From contig NZ_KI911558.1 of NCBI RefSeq assembly GCF_000515235.1, forward strand, positions 2,557,352 through 2,621,351: a DNA stretch of 64,000 nt, given 5' to 3'. Origin of the DNA: Synechococcus sp. CC9616 (GTDB lineage Bacteria > Cyanobacteriota > Cyanobacteriia > PCC-6307 > Cyanobiaceae). The notes under the pieces are model-generated. The model was not told the DNA's origin. It did not search any database and saw only the letters and a program-made list of their open reading frames with translations. Position numbers and translations under genes: made by a program. Of this stretch, positions 55,281-62,673 are shown in pieces; the first letter of the stretch is position 1, and every line of letters begins with the position of its first letter.

Positions 55281-57684
55281 ACCCGCCGTCATTCCGGACC
55301 GGGCGCTGCGGGAAACCCTTGAGCTCCTGGAATGGCCGCTGCTCTGTGAGCACCTGTCGACCTTCGCTGCCACAACGATGGGGCGAGATGCTGCGCGCAA
55401 ACTGCACCTCCCCGACGATCTGACGAGCAGTCGCACGGCGTTGTCCGAAACCGTGGAACTGCTGACGTTGGATGAACTCCAGGAGGGAGGCCTCAGTTTC
55501 CGTGGGGTGCGGGATCTGCGTCCTGTCGTGCTGCGATGCAGCAAGGGAGGAGTCGCCTCTGGAGAGGATCTGCTTTCTGTGGCTGAGACCCTCGCCACGG
55601 CAAGGCGTCTACGCAGACAGATTGTGGACCCTGACTTGCGTCCGGCCTGCACAACGCTGGTTGGAACGATGGTGACCCTGCCGGAGCTGGAACAGCGCCT
55701 CAAGTCCGTCTTGGAGGAGGGAGGTCGTGTAGCGGATCGAGCCAGTGCCCATCTGGCCGGGTTACGCCGGCAATGGAACGAGGGGCGTCAGGAGCGTCGT
55801 GACAAACTGCAGGAGCTGATGCGGCAGCTGGCTCCGGTTCTGCAGGACACGGTGATTGCGCAACGCCATGGTCGGCCTGTGCTGGCGGTGAAGGCCGGCG
55901 CTGTCGGTCGGGTTCCGGGTCAGGTTCACGACAGCTCGGCCTCCGGCAGCACCCTGTTTGTCGAACCGCGCTCCGTGCTCAACATCGGCAACAGGCTGGT
56001 GGATCTCGAGGGGCGCATCCGAGATGAAGAGCAGCGTGTGCTGACGGAGCTGAGTCAGGAGGTCGCCCTATACCAGGAGCCGCTCAGCGTTCTGAGCGCG
56101 GTGCTGCAACGTCTCGATCTGGCTCTCGCGCGAGGTCGTTACGGCCGTTGGCTCGGTGCAGCCGTGCCGATCCTGGATGAGCAGCCTGAGGCACCGTTCC
56201 GACTCGATCATTTGCGTCATCCGCTGCTGGTTTGGCAGGAGAAGAGGTCGGAAGGACCGTCGGTTGTGCCGATTTCAATCGAGGTCAGCCAGAGCATGCG
56301 CGTGGTGGCGATCACTGGCCCCAACACGGGTGGCAAAACCGTCACCTTGAAAAGCATCGGCCTGGCAGCCCTGATGGCCCGTGCAGGAATGCTGCTGCCC
56401 TGTTCCGGTCAGCCCACCCTGCCCTGGTGTGCGCAGGTGCTGGCGGACATCGGTGATGAGCAGTCCTTGCAGCAGAGCTTGTCCACCTTCAGTGGCCACG
56501 TGAAGCGAATCGGTCGCATTCTCGATGCCCTGCAGAAGGGACCGGCACCGGCTCTCGTTCTCCTCGATGAGGTCGGTGCAGGGACAGATCCCAGTGAAGG
56601 GACCGCCCTGGCCACGGCCCTGCTCAAGGCTTTAGCGGATCGAGCTCGGCTCACGGTGGCGACCACCCACTTCGGTGAGCTGAAGGCGCTCAAATACAGC
56701 GACAGCCGCTTCGAAAACGCCTCCGTAGCCTTCGATGTCGAAACCTTGTCGCCCACCTATGAGTTGCTGTGGGGCATCCCTGGGCGAAGTAACGCGCTTG
56801 CGATTGCCAGCCGACTGGGCCTCGATCAGCAGGTGCTGAATCAGGCCCAAGAGCTGTTGGCTCCCGCTGGTGACGGTGAGGTGAACAGCGTGATTCGTGG
56901 TTTGGAGGAGCAGAGGATGCGGCAGCAGTCGGCTGCGGAGGATGCCGCGGCACTGCTGGCGCGCACCGAACTTCTTCACGACGAACTGCTGCAGCGCTGG
57001 CAGAAGCAGAAGCAGCAATCGGTTGAGCGGCAGGAAAAAGGTCGTCTGCGGCTTGAGCAGTCGATTCGTGAAGGACAGAAGGAAGTGCGATCCCTGATCC
57101 GTCGGCTACGGGATGGACAGGCCGACGGCGAAACAGCTCGTAAGGCAGGTCAACAGCTGCGCAAACTCAAGGATCGGCATCGACCGGAACCGGAGCGGCG
57201 TCAGCAGCCGGGCTGGCGTCCCCAGGTGGGAGATCGCATCCGATTGCTGGCACTTGGCAAAGCCGCCGATGTTCTGGAGATCTCCGACGACGGTTTGCAG
57301 CTGATTGTGCGTTGTGGCGTGATGCGCAGCACGGTGGAGCTGAACGCAGTTGAGAGCCTGGATGGTCGCAAGCCTGCTCCTCCGCCTCAACCTGTGGTGA
57401 AGATTCAAAGTCGCCGCGGTGTCGGTGGCAGTGGCGGTGCTCAGGTCCGCACGGCCCGCAACACGGTTGATGTTCGTGGATTACGGGTTCATGAGGCCGA
57501 GGCGGCTGTTGAGGACCATCTCCGACAAGCGGATGGCCCGGTCTGGGTGATCCATGGCATCGGCACGGGCAAGCTGAAGCGGGGACTTCGCGCCTGGCTG
57601 GAGACGGTGCCCTATGTCGAGCGGGTCACGGATGCGGATCAAGGTGATGGTGGACCTGGGTGCAGTGTGATCTGGATGGCATAA
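55243..57684 (+). CDS. mutS2: Endonuclease MutS2
   Basis: MutS2 acts on branched DNA to limit recombination and on stalled ribosomes in some bacteria. The 813-residue protein lacks the mismatch-recognition domain and has core helices (about 1-330), the ATPase with Walker A GPNTGGKTVTLKSIGL, LLDEVGAGTDPSEG and TTHFGELKAL. A long coiled coil (about 540-660) and a C-terminal Smr nuclease domain (VDVRGLRVHEAE ... HGIGTGKLKRG) follow. I use ATG 55243, overlapping the VOC gene by 38 bases; GTG 55255 is possible. Confidence 0.94.
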   Translation: MNLPVASLPTAAEPAVIPDRALRETLELLEWPLLCEHLSTFAATTMGRDAARKLHLPDDLTSSRTALSETVELLTLDELQEGGLSFRGVRDLRPVVLRCSKGGVASGEDLLSVAETLATARRLRRQIVDPDLRPACTTLVGTMVTLPELEQRLKSVLEEGGRVADRASAHLAGLRRQWNEGRQERRDKLQELMRQLAPVLQDTVIAQRHGRPVLAVKAGAVGRVPGQVHDSSASGSTLFVEPRSVLNIGNRLVDLEGRIRDEEQRVLTELSQEVALYQEPLSVLSAVLQRLDLALARGRYGRWLGAAVPILDEQPEAPFRLDHLRHPLLVWQEKRSEGPSVVPISIEVSQSMRVVAITGPNTGGKTVTLKSIGLAALMARAGMLLPCSGQPTLPWCAQVLADIGDEQSLQQSLSTFSGHVKRIGRILDALQKGPAPALVLLDEVGAGTDPSEGTALATALLKALADRARLTVATTHFGELKALKYSDSRFENASVAFDVETLSPTYELLWGIPGRSNALAIASRLGLDQQVLNQAQELLAPAGDGEVNSVIRGLEEQRMRQQSAAEDAAALLARTELLHDELLQRWQKQKQQSVERQEKGRLRLEQSIREGQKEVRSLIRRLRDGQADGETARKAGQQLRKLKDRHRPEPERRQQPGWRPQVGDRIRLLALGKAADVLEISDDGLQLIVRCGVMRSTVELNAVESLDGRKPAPPPQPVVKIQSRRGVGGSGGAQVRTARNTVDVRGLRVHEAEAAVEDHLRQADGPVWVIHGIGTGKLKRGLRAWLETVPYVERVTDADQGDGGPGCSVIWMA

Positions 57685-57724
57685 AGGATCCACTGATCAA
57701 CTCTTCAGCGGGTTCTCATTGGAT

Positions 57725-57741
57725 TCCCCCCAAATGGGGGA
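57725..57741 (+). promoter_or_regulatory. Hairpin around the candidate start codon of the 77-residue gene
   Basis: C-run 57726-57731 faces G-run 57736-57740, with the ATG at 57734-57736 in the loop and stem edge. There is no T run, so it is not a standard terminator for mutS2. It could mask the start codon of the following small gene. This is inference from base pairing only. Confidence 0.35.
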
Positions 57742-57967
57742 TTCAGCGACGATTGATGAACGCGAGAGTGTGCATATCCGAGGCGAGAGCCTCTCAATCT
57801 CCACTCGATTCATGCACGATGTTGTTCAAGGATTCGGAGGAGTCCTTCTTGGCGCCGTCGCTGGTTCGCTCTTGGCAGCAGGATCATTTCTGGCCATTGA
57901 AACGCAGTTGCCAGCTTTGATTCCAGCGAGCTCGACGGCCGTGATTGATCGCACAGTGCAGGGTTAA
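57734..57967 (+). CDS. Small membrane protein, unknown function
   Basis: The frame codes for 77 residues with one hydrophobic Gly/Ala-rich span (FGGVLLGAVAGSLLAAGSF, about 34-52) and a short C-terminal tail. No family is recognised. The ATG at 57734 lies in a stable hairpin without a Shine-Dalgarno sequence; later starts such as GTG 57770 or ATG 57812 are possible. It follows mutS2 by 49 bases. The dispersed repeat starts 53 bases after its end. Confidence 0.5.
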   Translation: MGDSATIDERESVHIRGESLSISTRFMHDVVQGFGGVLLGAVAGSLLAAGSFLAIETQLPALIPASSTAVIDRTVQG

Positions 57968-58020
57968 CGCATCACAAATGCACCATGAATGTCGGGAAGC
58001 CTGATGTCGCACGGGCAGGC

Positions 58021-58097
58021 GGCTGAAAGCCATACAAAACCCATCAGGGGAAGGCAGGGCGGTTTGATTGTGCCGATCCATCTCCCGACAAAACATC
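58021..58097 (+). repeat. Dispersed about 75-bp repeat, copy A
   Basis: It begins GGCTGAAAGCCATACAAAAC and runs to CCCGACAAAAC. It aligns without gaps to copy C (61703-61779, opposite strand) and with one 3-base gap to copy B (60064-60143). All three copies share an open frame reading AES-[HN]-TKP. Its function is unknown. Confidence 0.75.
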
Positions 58098-58233
58098 TCG
58101 TTTGTAGGTGCTTCGTGAGTGCTTCATCAGTGAGCAACATCACAGACAGTCTTGATCTGTGTGGCCAGGCAGTGATCAAAAAGCCAGGAGGGTTGGTGTG
58201 TTCGAGGCCCGGCCTCACCGCCACGCGCTCTCC

Positions 58234-58422
58234 GTGAATCTCAGCCATTCCCTCACCGGCGCTGCCATTTCCCTGCTTGGTGCGTCCTGTCTTTTGGGCA
58301 CTCCGGACGACTCCAGAAACGCTTGGGTGGAGACTGGCAGTCAGGCGGAATCATCGTCCCCCCTGGTGAGCTATCAATTCTCTTCTTCGGGACGATCCGA
58401 TGTTCAGTTCGAGAAGGACTAG
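58234..58422 (+). CDS. Small exported-like protein, unknown function
   Basis: A GTG-started frame of 62 residues reads VNLSHSLTGAAISLLGASCL at its N-terminus, which looks like a short signal peptide or lipoprotein leader ending at a cysteine. A polar Ser-rich remainder follows. The open frame extends upstream without coding character. No family is recognised; the call rests on the leader-like start only. Confidence 0.35.
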   Translation: MNLSHSLTGAAISLLGASCLLGTPDDSRNAWVETGSQAESSSPLVSYQFSSSGRSDVQFEKD

Positions 58423-58469
58423 CCCTGATCCCAGAGATGCCAAGCATTCTGTGGTGGACAGGCTAATGT

Positions 58470-59226
58470 GTGATTACCGCTGTGACTACTGCCACGCCAT
58501 ATCTCGTCAAGCTGCCGGGAAGGTCAGGGTTTTACTTCCAGAGGAAGGTTCCTGCTGATCTGGTCAAATCCATTGGCAAACGCCTATGGCGATGGAAGGC
58601 AGGGAACACGCTCATAGAGGCTCGCAAGGCCGTTGTAGAGGCTTTGCATAAGACAGACGTCTTTATTGCTGAGCACCGTGGAGAGGTGACTCCAGAGCTG
58701 TTAGAGGCCATAGACAACAACCAAACCAGCAACCCTCTGACTGTCACCACCAGGGACTTCAAAGAAGTGGATGAAGAGGAGGTGGAGGTCACCGTTACGG
58801 AGCAACTGACTCCAGAGGAGCTATATCCACGTCATTCAGCAGAGGACGCTCACAGGCTTGTACAGAGGCAGGCAGGCAAAGGTAGAAGTGCTGAGGATTT
58901 ACTACGTCAGGCAATACGGCTTAAGCAGCCTGCATTGACAACACAGAAGGGTTGGGAGCGTTACCTAAGCAAGACACTGGTCATATATTCCCTGGCCTGT
59001 ATGACGAGAAGTATTCAAAGTGAGGTAATGGTATGCATTGGCATCACTTCATAGACATCAGTCCTAAAGCCTTAGAGATGCCGTCGCGACGGCGTTAAGA
59101 GATGCTGATGTTAATGAGAGAGTCTTTGGAGCAATCCTTGGACATACTCCTAAGTCGAGCATTGGTGTCTATGGGTCAGTGTCTATGGAGGCTAAGCAAA
59201 AAGCACTGGAGGCATTGATTAAGTAG
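58470..59226 (+). pseudogene. Tyrosine recombinase (phage-type integrase) remnant
   Basis: Two pieces of one integrase remain. The first (58470-59054, GTG start) reads YLVKLPGRSGFYFQRKVPADL, cited by PYLVKLPGRSGFYFQRKVP, typical of N-terminal domains of phage-type integrases, and continues to a core-binding-like helical part. The second (59068-59226, shifted frame) carries the end of the catalytic domain: SLRDAVATALRDADV, the box III block ILGHTPKSS with its histidine, and the nucleophile tyrosine in GVYGS. About 150-200 residues with the first catalytic Arg and Lys are missing, so it cannot be active. It marks an old integration event next to mutS2. Confidence 0.8.
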
Positions 59227-59296
59227 GAAGGACTATCCGTCCACTGAGGCATCCACGACGCCTTGCTTTGAAGACGTGCTGGATGGAGATGATTAT

Positions 59297-59683
59297 TTAA
59301 AACTCAACTAGGCTTCCTAGATCTAATAATCCTTCTGCAGCCTTTTCTGCCTCGCTATAGGAACCGTAACCCCAGGCAAAGGAAACTGTGGCCGAACTTT
59401 CCCAATCAGGCATAGATCCACAATTACTCTTTTTGCCTTTGATGACCATTTGATCGGAACTACTTTTGATCCTTTGAATTTTAAACGAGCAAAATTCATC
59501 TTCAAAGGAAGGCTTATAACTGATGATGCTATCTCCATATTTTTTGAAATTCTTCTTATGCATCTTCGCCATTTCACCTGCATATTCATGATTGATCACC
59601 AGATCGGCTTTCCCTTTGCGTTTAGGCTTGATAAGAACGTCGTCGTACGTGGCTGTTGATACGCTCTTTTTTGTTTTCGCCAT
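59297..59683 (-). CDS. Hypothetical protein
   Basis: This 128-residue soluble, Lys/Ser-rich protein begins MAKTKKSVSTATYDDVLIKP. The middle has EDEFCSFKIQRIKSSSDQ and the end GYGSYSEAEKAAEGLLDLG, where the last part looks like a small aromatic-strand plus helix. No family is recognised. I chose ATG 59683; the frame extends three codons to a TTG. Local base composition is AT-rich compared with the core genes, fitting acquired DNA. Confidence 0.6.
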   Translation of the reverse strand: MAKTKKSVSTATYDDVLIKPKRKGKADLVINHEYAGEMAKMHKKNFKKYGDSIISYKPSFEDEFCSFKIQRIKSSSDQMVIKGKKSNCGSMPDWESSATVSFAWGYGSYSEAEKAAEGLLDLGSLVEF

Positions 59684-59756
59684 AGGAATCAAGAAATTTT
59701 ACTAACAATATCATAAGCTCCTGAAGCAGGCAAAGTTATTTCTCACATTCAAAACA

Positions 59757-59785
59757 AAAGGCCCGGACGTAATGCCTGGGCCTTT
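59757..59785 (-). terminator. Terminator-like hairpin
   Basis: Stem AAAGGCCC/GGGCCTTT (59757-59764 with 59778-59785), plus an inner GG/CC pair with one bulged base, gives a strong hairpin. A/T runs on both sides allow action in either direction. It lies downstream of the 59831-60145 frame on the minus strand. Confidence 0.65.
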
Positions 59786-59830
59786 GTTTATAGGATCGGC
59801 TGGGCAGACATACAATGGAATTGTGTCGCT

Positions 59831-60145
59831 CTAGTCGGACATTGTCACAGCTGAATAGAGAGTTTTGATGTCACTAGAGTTAAGCCTGAGCACATAGAAG
59901 ACTTCAGCTACGTATCGTTTGCTTGATTGCTTAACCACAGAACCACAGAGCGAGGCATCACCAACATTCGTTGTCTCGTCTGAAGTATTGGTTAGCCGTA
60001 AGCTAACGGAGAAAGTATTGATTAAGTTAAAGCAATTGATGTCTTTGATGATGAGAAGAAACTGAATTCTTGTCGAGAGGTCGATAGCGGCAATCACAAA
60101 AGCCCCCTGCTTTTCCCTTGCGGGTTTTGTATTGCTTTCAGCCAA
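59831..60145 (-). CDS. Possible hypothetical protein starting in the dispersed repeat
   Basis: The frame has up to 104 residues from a TTG at 60145, or 88 from GTG 60097. The first 25 residues lie in repeat copy B. The remainder has a hydrophobic stretch (IQFLLIIKDINCFNLI) and a Ser/Thr-rich tail. A terminator-like hairpin lies beyond the stop, which slightly favours a transcribed unit. No family is recognised and it may be chance. Confidence 0.3.
   Translation of the reverse strand: MAESNTKPAREKQGAFVIAAIDLSTRIQFLLIIKDINCFNLINTFSVSLRLTNTSDETTNVGDASLCGSVVKQSSKRYVAEVFYVLRLNSSDIKTLYSAVTMSD
60064..60143 (-). repeat. Dispersed about 75-bp repeat, copy B
   Basis: On the minus strand it reads GGCTGAAAGCAATACAAAAC, then a diverged second half ending GACAAGAATTC. 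It is the most diverged copy and has a 3-base insertion relative to copies A and C that keeps the shared reading frame. Confidence 0.65.
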
Positions 60146-60170
60146 TAGGCTTCAGGGACCAATTGTGACC

Positions 60171-60302
60171 ATGCTCAGAGATCAGGACTTCAAAGAGATA
60201 ATTATCAGACTAATGGTTGGTCAAAGCTTTATCAATGTCCACCCCAGCTCTAGCTGCAGGAACTGTGACAAGTTCGTTCAGATGATCAACGGCATGAGAT
60301 GA
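60171..60302 (+). CDS. 43-residue CxxC microprotein candidate
   Basis: This short frame starts MLRDQDFKEIIIRLMVGQSF and continues with SSCRNCDKF before ending in GMR. The CRNC pair suggests metal binding or redox. The residue composition (charged helix, then Cys pair) looks protein-like rather than random, but no Shine-Dalgarno or family support was found. It starts 27 bases from repeat copy B, divergent from it. Confidence 0.4.
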   Translation: MLRDQDFKEIIIRLMVGQSFINVHPSSSCRNCDKFVQMINGMR

Positions 60303-60415
60303 TGACTAATGTCTTAAGCGACATGCATTTAAATTGCATCACTTCTTTAGGAGGGAGGTAAAAACTGCCAGTAGATCCAAACAGCAAATATCGTCAAAGG
60401 CAAATCAACCAGAAT

Positions 60416-60685
60416 CTAGTTAGCAATCTTTGTCTCCTCATATGTTTTGCAAAAAGGTATTTTGATTCTCCAGCCACCAGCCTTTTCAATCCAATAATTA
60501 TGCTCTCTTTGTTTATATCGAATCTCTCTGAAGAAGATGAAGTATTTTGTTTCGCGTATTCTTACACCCAACCCTCGGTCAAGCTCTACATCACTCCACT
60601 CATAGCTTTCATCTTCGACAAATTCACCTTTTTTGAAGCGAGTCCATGACCAGTGAGTGAAAGTGCCGGAGAATTGGAAATTCAT
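60416..60685 (-). CDS. Hypothetical protein
   Basis: This 89-residue protein is rich in aromatic and charged residues: MNFQFSGTFTHWSWTRFKKG at the start and REHNYWIEKAGGWRIKIPF near the end. The alternating pattern suggests a small beta sheet. No membrane span or known motif is visible. The ATG at 60685 is the only good start. It is AT-rich like its neighbours. Confidence 0.5.
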   Translation of the reverse strand: MNFQFSGTFTHWSWTRFKKGEFVEDESYEWSDVELDRGLGVRIRETKYFIFFREIRYKQREHNYWIEKAGGWRIKIPFCKTYEETKIAN

Positions 60686-60833
60686 ATTACTGGATATAGG
60701 TGAAGTCTATTCATTGCATAATTTTATCCATTATTTCCAAAAGAGCCATTGCCTCCTGGAGCATCTCCGGAATCAATGGAATCCGAATCCCCCAAACTGG
60801 TAGTCATTGCGCCTGACGAACCCCCCAAAGGGA

Positions 60834-61052
60834 CTAGAGGCTCACCCCAAGGTGCCAGGCAATCAGCCTGTCCTTCTCGTCTTCAGTCAAGAAAGGGTCA
60901 AGTCAGTCCAGTAGCAGCTCAGTCACTGCAGGCTCTCCAAGGTCTTCGATGCCCCCATAGAGCCAGCGTTTGAAAAGGTCAGGGTCATTGGCGCGAAGAG
61001 CAGCAACCAGCTCCCCCATCAGGAACAACGCAATGCGGGTGTCTTGAGGCAT
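60834..61052 (-). pseudogene. Small conserved-looking gene broken by in-frame TGA
   Basis: From ATG 61052 the frame reads MPQDTRIALFLMGELVAALR and goes on as DPDLFKRWLYGGIEDLG to a TGA at 60903-60905 (49 residues). The same frame then continues for 22 more protein-like codons (LDPFLTEDEKDRLIAWHLG) to a TAG at 60834. One point change to TGA would explain this; a short 49-residue product could still be made. No family is recognised. Confidence 0.5.
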
Positions 61053-61189
61053 GGGTCAGACGTGACTGCCTTGAGTGTTCCCCGCTGTTTTGGGTTTACG
61101 GAATCTCCCTTACATACTTCCTGTATTGAGGTGGATTCCACTGCTTGAGGAAGGTGGAAAACCTCATCGTGTGATTACAGGACTAATCC

Positions 61190-61612
61190 CTAACACTGGT
61201 TCTTCACCCATTCAGCAGGGCGTCGATTGCCAAGTTCTACTGCTTTTCTCCAATCATCACATGCACCCTCAAGATCAGCTGCCCTTTCTCTATTTAGACC
61301 ACGATTCAAATAAGCAGCACTCTGAGAAGTATCATTCTCTATCGCCTTTGTGTAATCAGCGCTTGATCCTTGATAATCTCCTAGTTTAAACCTGGCAATA
61401 CCACGATTGTTATAGGCAATAGCATTCTGAGGATTAATCTCTATTGCCTTGGTGTAATCATCAATTGCTCCTTGATAATTGCCCGCCTCGTATTTCTCTA
61501 GTCCTTGATCAAAATACTGCCTTGCTAATGGGTTTGCATTTGCAGTAATCAATGGAGATCCAAGTGCAAGCACGGACAATGCTGCAGCAATGGCAATAGT
61601 CCGGCGTGACAT
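61190..61612 (-). CDS. Exported TPR-repeat protein
   Basis: This 140-residue protein has a signal peptide (MSRRTIAIAAALSVLALGSP, cleavage likely after TANA). Three TPR units follow: LARQYFDQGLEKYEAGNYQ, AIAYNNRGIARFKLGDYQ and AAYLNRGLNRERAADLEG. The tail AVELGNRRPAEWVKNQC is typical of small cyanobacterial periplasmic TPR proteins. The open frame extends to 61732, but ATG 61612 gives the signal peptide. It should be a periplasmic protein-binding scaffold; the partner is unknown. Confidence 0.8.
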   Translation of the reverse strand: MSRRTIAIAAALSVLALGSPLITANANPLARQYFDQGLEKYEAGNYQGAIDDYTKAIEINPQNAIAYNNRGIARFKLGDYQGSSADYTKAIENDTSQSAAYLNRGLNRERAADLEGACDDWRKAVELGNRRPAEWVKNQC

Positions 61613-61666
61613 AGAAAGAATTTTCTGCTCCTCTGTGAGCTTAGGTGTAACCAAGTGCTCCAGGCA

Positions 61667-61693
61667 ATAAAAACCCCTCGAAGCAAGCGGGGT
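61667..61693 (-). terminator. Short terminator-like hairpin
   Basis: Stem ACCCC/GGGGT (61673-61677 with 61689-61693) with an 11-base loop is followed on the minus strand by a T run. It lies upstream of the TPR gene and downstream of 61794, and resembles the two GC-box hairpins after the Nif11-like genes. Confidence 0.5.
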
Positions 61694-61702
61694 GGTATGT
61701 GT

Positions 61703-61779
61703 GAGGTTTTGTCGGGAGATGGAAAGCAACAATCAAACTGACCTGTCTTTCCCTTGTGGGTTTTGTATGACTTTCAGCC
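61703..61779 (-). repeat. Dispersed about 75-bp repeat, copy C
   Basis: On the minus strand it reads GGCTGAAAGTCATACAAAAC and ends CCCGACAAAACCTC. It is gap-free relative to copy A. An ATG (61784) two codons upstream opens a 47-residue frame to 61641 through the repeat, but that frame also runs through a hairpin. Confidence 0.75.
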
Positions 61780-61793
61780 TTCATCACTTGGTC

Positions 61794-61985
61794 TCAGATA
61801 GTTAGTCGTATGGGGCAATGCCGCTTGATCACTAACCTCGCCCTTTCATTCATCATCTCCTGAACAACACCATCAATCTCTAATCCCGCCCCGTCGTCAT
61901 CACATAACGCCAGCCGAAATTCAGCCAACATCACACTACCAGCTAACCGCACTGTGTCGCCCTTTCGGGGATTTATGGCTGGCAA
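61794..61985 (-). CDS. Small hypothetical protein
   Basis: The frame has up to 63 residues from a TTG at 61985, overlapping the previous gene by 13 bases; GTG 61952 is an alternative start. The product reads GDTVRLAGSVMLAEFRLALC, then an acidic DDDG and VVQEMMNERARLVIK. The mix of strand-like and helical segments looks real. No family is recognised. Confidence 0.4.
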   Translation of the reverse strand: MPAINPRKGDTVRLAGSVMLAEFRLALCDDDGAGLEIDGVVQEMMNERARLVIKRHCPIRLTI

Positions 61986-62458
61986 TCCTTTAAGTAATTT
62001 TCAAACATATTGATTACTTGATAGTAAGGGCTTTCCTGTTGATTATCATTGTAGCGTGCAGTCACTCTTTTCAGTGGATCTTCAAGCATGTAAGCGACAA
62101 TCCATTGGGAATCTTTGCTCTGGTCTAGGTATTTCAAGAGAATTTTAGCTCTCTTTGTAACTTCCTCCGCGCATCGTCTTTCTCTTTCTATGCTTAATCG
62201 ATAGACTCTACGATGACGAGGGGGGCCCACCAAGCAACTAAAAATTATTCTAAAAAACTTGTTGACGTAGAAATTCCGATATGGACCTTGGTACGTGCCC
62301 TTGTATGGACCTTGGTAATCAATAACATTGTTCAGAGAACATAAAATTGCATTTCGACCCTCCTGGTGGTGCAAGATTAACTCTCTAATGATTCTGAATT
62401 CTTTGCCTAGGGGGTGTTTCTTCAACATTTGATTCACATAAGGGCGAACATAATTCAT
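61973..62458 (-). CDS. Hypothetical protein
   Basis: This 161-residue basic protein begins MNYVRPYVNQMLKKHPLGKE. A curious internal repeat YQGPYKGTYQGPYRNF lies at about 48-63. The C-terminal half is helical (RRCAEEVTKRAKILLKYL). No motif gives a function. The DNA is AT-rich relative to the core, and no homologue comes to mind. Confidence 0.55.
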   Translation of the reverse strand: MNYVRPYVNQMLKKHPLGKEFRIIRELILHHQEGRNAILCSLNNVIDYQGPYKGTYQGPYRNFYVNKFFRIIFSCLVGPPRHRRVYRLSIERERRCAEEVTKRAKILLKYLDQSKDSQWIVAYMLEDPLKRVTARYNDNQQESPYYQVINMFENYLKDCQP

Positions 62459-62620
62459 GTGCAGTCATCCAATTCTTTAATCTTACTCATTTTTAGTAGT
62501 TGTCACCACAACTCGGACACATTCACCATCGCCGTGCTGCCTTCAGACCACATCACCCGTGCAGGGGATTCATCCTGGCTTTCCTATCCCCCAGAAGAGT
62601 GAACTGGTTCATGGCAACAC

Positions 62621-62645
62621 AAAACCCCGCGATTGCTGACGGGGT
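62621..62645 (-). terminator. Rho-independent terminator after the first Nif11-like gene
   Basis: Stem ACCCCG/CGGGGT (62624-62629 with 62640-62645) with a 10-base loop ends in TTTT on the minus strand. It sits 29 bases beyond the stop at 62674. Confidence 0.7.
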
Positions 62646-62673
62646 GGAGTGCACTTAAATCACCGCCATTGAT

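Noticed and set aside
58190..58230. Possible tRNA fragment (GTTCGAGGCC-like T-loop) beside the integrase remnant
   Set aside because: No T stem or acceptor stem can be paired around it, so it is not a tRNA or a clear att site.
57989..58237. 82-codon plus-strand frame through repeat copy A
   Set aside because: Most of its protein-like part is the dispersed repeat; the rest shows no coding character and overlaps the 58234 frame start.
60749..60973. 74-codon plus-strand frame
   Set aside because: It is Pro/Ser/Gln-rich and antisense to the better-supported broken gene at 60834-61052.
61075..61389. 104-codon plus-strand frame
   Set aside because: It overlaps, antisense, the signal-peptide TPR gene, which has clear repeats.
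61641..61784. 47-codon minus-strand frame from ATG 61784 through repeat copy C
   Set aside because: It runs through a terminator-like hairpin and its second half looks random, so it is recorded only as part of the repeat finding.
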